A stretch of 64,000 nucleotides of DNA, taken from Megamerina dolium (taxonomy: Eukaryota; Arthropoda; Insecta; Diptera; Megamerinidae). Every line of letters begins with the position of its first letter. Positions within the stretch are counted from its first letter, which is position 1. The stretch covers positions 38,135,040-38,199,039 of the forward strand of contig OY978527.1 of the NCBI GenBank assembly GCA_963854835.1. The letters run 5' to 3'. The notes below the pieces were generated by a model. It saw nothing but the letters and a program-made list of their open reading frames with translations, was not told the DNA's origin and searched no databases. A program made the position numbers and the translations under genes. Of the stretch, positions 59,883 through 64,000 are shown one piece after another.

Positions 59883-60541
59883 GAGCATTTTCTCAAATAT
59901 AATTAGTATGGAAACAAAAAATGAATTATGATGGTAATGAAAGTTCTTAATCTATCATTTTGGCTAAAAGCATGATATAAATGTTGTCTATTTCAATTTA
60001 TTTCATTTGCTTCAAAAATGAAATCTAAAACTGCTCCATTTGGAGTGCTCGAGCACCATTGCGATCTAGTAAAGAACTAGTATAATATCAATATTCGCCT
60101 ACAGTCCAAAAGAAAGTCGAAGGTAGTAATCCAATATAACTCTAAAATGGAGACAAAAGATTACTCTCCCTCGTAGAATATGCAATTTTAAAAAGGGAGT
60201 ACAAAATGTATGAGCAATTTCTGAAATATAATTATTATGGAAATAGAAAATTAATGATGATGGTAATGATAGTTCTTAATCAACTATTTTGGGCATAGTG
60301 CGTGACAATATGTTTTCTACTTCAATTTATTTCATTAGCTTAAAAAAATAAATCCAAAACTGCTCCATTTGGAGTGCTCGAGCTTCATTGCGATCTAGTA
60401 AGGAACCTAGTATAATATCAATATTCGCCTACAGTCCAAAAGAAAGTCGAAAGTAGTACTCTGTTATACCTCTAAAACGGAGACAAAACGATTATTCTCC
60501 CTCGTAGAATATGAAGTTTTAAAAAGGAGTACAAAATGTAT
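59883..60541. repeat. Tandem duplication, two units of about 330 bp
   Basis: Unit 1 (59883-60211) and unit 2 (60212-60541) share nearly all sequence: AACTGCTCCATTTGGAGTGC, then CATTGCGATCTAGTAA, then AATATTCGCCTACAGTCC, then ACTCTCCCTCGTAGAATATG-like, then GTACAAAATGTATGAGC. Differences are scattered substitutions and one-base indels. Non-coding. Confidence 0.92.
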
Positions 60542-60654
60542 GAGCCTTTGGAGCAGTAGGTAGCAATGCATTGCTTCCCCTTGGAGTACTCCTTGATTAA
60601 TCTTTGGAAAATCCCAATTCCCGCTGGGGGTGAAAATATAATTATTATTAAAAT

Positions 60655-60968
60655 GGCTTTAATTTTATGGTAGAAAAATGTTTTATAAGGAGGTTAGAGA
60701 GAATCAGAGGAACTGAATTTAATTTTTTAAGATTTTATTCAATGTCAAAGTGAAGGAATTATAGCCCTTCCTGATAGCTTTTCAATGAGCTATAATTTTC
60801 ATTTTCAGTCGGACAATCGACAACTGTGCTATGGTAGAAAAAAACAATTTTGGCGGTTCTAAAAGGATTAAAGAAAAAACCTGTTTTTTATCCCAAAAAC
60901 GTTTCAACATAATCTTTCAAATCTTTTTTTTTTTTTTTTTTGTATGGAGAGCGATCCACCTTAATGAC
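60655..60968. repeat. Dispersed repeat R, copy 3, 5'-truncated
   Basis: It shares AATTTTATGGTAGAAAAATG, AGCTTTTCAATGAGCTAT, CAACTGTGCTATGGT, TTTTGGCGGTTCTAAAAGG and GCGATCCACCTTAATG with 5155-5562. Confidence 0.78.
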
Positions 60969-62651
60969 CAGTCGCAGTTATAGGCAAAGATAAGCTTATC
61001 TGGAAATCGAATCTTATAATCGAAATGTCGAATTTTTTGAAATATTTCTCTTATATAAAGATAAGTCAAAAAGGCAATTCTAACTGTAAGATGATCTTAA
61101 AACTCAACAATAATTTTTTTTTTTTTTGCCATATAGTTATTGATTAATTGAATCTTTCTTATTTCGAAATTTACAATTTATATGCAAAGCTTAAAAAAAA
61201 AAACTATATATAACAATATGTTGAGTGAAAGAATTGTTAAGAGTTAAAATAAAATATATATAATAAAAAAAAATAAATTAGCTAAATAGAATTCTAGAAT
61301 GAGCAAAACAAAGTTGAATAGTTGAAATTGATTAATAATTAAGAAAATGATGAAATTTTAAATATTAAAGAATGCAAGAAACAAGACACTGAGATGCACT
61401 ACACGTCATATGGTAGTTATATATGTGCAAATATGGAGATATGTGTACTAAAACATATAGGTATTGATATGAAATTCGACATGAAATGATTTTATTAATA
61501 CACAAAATCACAAATCACAATGTTGATCCATTCTTACATATTTACTTACACATCTCTATCCAAATACAAATTTTTTTGTTGGTAATCACAACAATAATTT
61601 TGAATGCTATGTGAAGCATACTTTTATATACAAACATACACACACACACACACACGCAAAGAAATGCGCACAAATTGAATTGTTAAAAAATTATAACGAA
61701 CTACGATTGAAACGAGTACGAAAGAAAACTCATACATATCACAAAAATTTAAAACAAAAAATATACATACGAATATATACATAATATACAAAATATCTAC
61801 ATGCATACATACACATATGCCTATACCGCTCCATATACATACATACGTATATACATACATACATACATATAAACAATATAAGTACTGAGTGTTATTGAAG
61901 GAGTAAATGATAATAAAATACCTACATATAATGCAAATTACTAAAAAGTCAATTTGCTAAATTGTTTAATAAAACACTTCTACATTATCTATACCATGCG
62001 AGGGTACTCGAATGCATACGCGAATAGTATGTAATTATTAAGAAATTGTAAACCGGATTTTTTATTCTAAATGGTTTCAATCATTACTATATACAAGTAC
62101 GTTTTTTTTACATTTAAACATATATTCGTATTTGTGTATTCGCGTTTTTAAGGGAAATTCGAAAATTTCGAAATAAATGATCCTCGTATATGTCTACATA
62201 TGATGAAATTAGGGTATTCGAAGAAAGAGATAAAATTTATGATATAATATGATGTTAAAATGAAAATTAAATAATAATTGTTATTGTACATAGTTATTTA
62301 TGAAAATTTAAGAAAAGTCAAAAAATTTCAACTAATATAAAACAACACAAAAAGAGATGTATTTACAATGTTCAAAACTATTGGCAATCATTCTTGATAG
62401 TTATTATTATTATTATTTTTTTTTTTTTCAACCATAAATAGTATTTTTAAAAGTTTTTCCTGGTTAATCATTCACATTTCAATAGAGAAATCCACAAATG
62501 AGAGAAAACAAGAGAGAGTACTGAATTTTCAGGTGTGCAAAAATCATTTGTGTAATACAGAATTGGATACAATTTTTATTTTACCAATAGAGAAGTATCA
62601 TTACAGCTATTTTAACTGTTTTATTTTCTCATTTTGATACGAATTTATTTT
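60969..62651. other. AT-rich DNA, no gene
   Basis: It holds CA and TACA microsatellites (61632-61655 and 61796-61870) and several homopolymers. The 78-codon frame at 61624-61860 comes from these repeats. Confidence 0.6.
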
Positions 62652-64000
62652 ACTTACTTACTTATGTGGCCATTACAACCGAAAATCGATTTAGGCCGAA
62701 TCTAACATCGCCAGCCAACTCTTTCCTTCGCTAGCTGGCGCCAGTTAAGAGATCGCAAGCGCTGACAAATTCTCCAATACTTGGTCTTTCCAACGTCGGA
62801 TTAGGTCTGCGTGTTCTTCCATTCACTCGACAACACTTAGCCAGCGCAACCGCTGAATTTGACTGCGCTTTACTATGTCGGTGTCGGCATACAGCTCATA
62901 CAGCTCATGGTTGTACCTTATTCGATATTCACCACCAACGCAAATAGTTCCAAAGATCTTGTGTAAGACTTTTCTCTCGAAAACTCTGAGCATTCTCTCA
63001 GCTGAGGTGGAAATAGTCCAAACTTCGGCGCCGTATGTAATGACAGCCATGATGAGAGACTTGTAGAGTGTGGTTTTTGTTTCTTGAGAGAGGGCTCAGC
63101 TTCTGAATTGCTTATTGAGACCTAAGTAGCAACTGTTAGCAAGATTGATCCTTCGCAATATTTACAGGCTGACGTCATCGCTGGTGTCAATGTAAGATAG
63201 ACAAAGTCCTTCACTATTTCAAAAGCGTAGTTATCAACAAAGAAGTGCTGTCCAAAACGACGGAACTATTTCTTTGTTGACACTGGGTGACTCTCTTTCC
63301 AACTCAGAGAATGCTGCGCTGACTGCTCAAGGGTTCATACCTATTATGTCATCAATATACGCCAACAACATGACATTTTTGTTGAAGATAGTGCCATTAT
63401 GTCGTAGATCAGCAGCTCGTATTATTTTCTCCATAATAAGAAGTCGCACGATAACGAATCACCTTGTCTGAAACCCCGTTCGGTATTTAACGGCGGGGGG
63501 AGAGGTCCTTCCCAATTTTCATTGTACAACGGAAATTACACAGTGTCATTCTGCAATGACGAATGAACTTCCCAAGAATACCGGACTCAGACATTGCTGT
63601 ATAGAGATAATCTCTTACCGGACTGTCGAAAGCGGCTTTATAATCAACAAATAGATTATGTATGTGTCGATCTGTTTTTATGGGTCTTTTCCAGAATTTG
63701 GCCAGTGTGAAAATTTGCTAGATGGTAGATTTTCCGGGTCTGAAGCCACACTGATAAGGTCCAATCGGGTTGTTAAGCATAGGCTTCAATCTTTCACACA
63801 GTACGGTCGATAGAATCGTGTATGCGATTTTAAGAAGACTTACTCCACGGTAATTGACGCAAAATGTGGGGTCTCTTTTCTTATGCACGGAACAGAGAAC
63901 ACTGAGCCTCCAATCATCAGGCATTCTTTCATCCGACCATATTATGCTTATGGTGTGGTGCATGTCGGTAAGCAACTCACCGCCTCCGGTCTTAAACAAC
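62652..64000 (-). mobile_element. LINE family X, longest copy, runs off window
   Basis: Minus-strand reverse transcriptase. Upstream (63999-63718) is an RT block with P-D-D-W-R, N-Y-R-G-V-S-L-L and Q-C-G-F-R-P-G-K-S-T, the conserved early motifs. The middle (63700-63090) is frame-broken. Downstream (63050-62823) is T-Y-G-A-E-V-W-T-I then E-R-M-L-R-V-F-E-R-K-V-L and C-V-G-G-E-Y-R-I-R-Y-N. The 3' end is at TTACTTACTTAC near 62652, the AAGT-type tail seen at 31668-31680 and near 75-90. The element continues past the right edge of the window. Confidence 0.87.

Noticed and set aside
61624..61860. 78-codon minus-strand gene
   Set aside because: Translation of CA/TACA microsatellites.

Overview
The window reads as nuclear DNA of a fly, probably a tephritid fruit fly. 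It is very AT-rich, full of simple repeats and transposon relics, and carries one spliced gene whose kinase domain closely resembles the fly DRAK kinase. The family-level placement is inference from transposon content (tRNA-derived SINEs, rosa-type DD41D mariners), not a database result. I see no bacterial, plasmid, viral or CRISPR content.

Gene content. The only supported protein-coding host gene is Drak (death-associated-protein-kinase-related Ser/Thr kinase), plus strand. Its exons are at 55189-55401, 55482-55657, 55715-56033 and 56108-58043, separated by introns of 80, 57 and 74 bp. The visible part encodes 880 residues: the kinase domain from the glycine loop onward, then a roughly 630-residue low-complexity tail with acidic, Ser, Pro, Ala, Gln and His runs. 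The first exon(s), holding the start of the glycine loop, were not found. Most of the 55 kb upstream is therefore best read as a very large 5' intron and/or intergenic DNA. A 3' UTR follows the stop.

Transposon landscape, left to right. 70-1256: LINE 3' part (minus). 1489-3138: nearly intact Tc1-like element with a single apparent frameshift. 4631-4923: SINE. 6890-7760: RNase H-bearing LINE 3' end. 9035-9378: full-length SINE with 12-bp target duplication. 13140-13920: decayed mariner. 15814-16150 and 18548-18956: inverted SINE pairs. 18150-18406: foldback. 20285-21385: an older repeat split by a 717-bp TTAA-flanked insertion, whose empty site is preserved in a second copy at 11995-12385. 28590-29259, 36545-37330, 41218-42050 and 43083-43330: DD41D mariner relics. 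30620-31680: LINE. 33880-34486: deleted mariner with perfect 31-bp ends. 46600-47370: mariner split by a SINE. 48514-49797: maT-like DD37D element. 51553-51986: U6 snRNA/SINE chimera. 52965-53945 and 54005-54472: two LINEs. 62652-64000: LINE running off the window end.

How the parts work together. The clearest system is a retrotransposition partnership. About a dozen copies of a tRNA-derived SINE are scattered through the window. One subset ends in a tail matching the 3' UTR of the RNase H-bearing LINE at 54005-54472, which suggests that LINE family mobilises it. A second subset shares the same body but has an unrelated tail. One SINE is fused to a U6 snRNA pseudogene, consistent with template switching during reverse transcription. 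Tc1/mariner relics with DD34E, DD34D, DD37D and DD41D signatures lie alongside, almost all of them defective.
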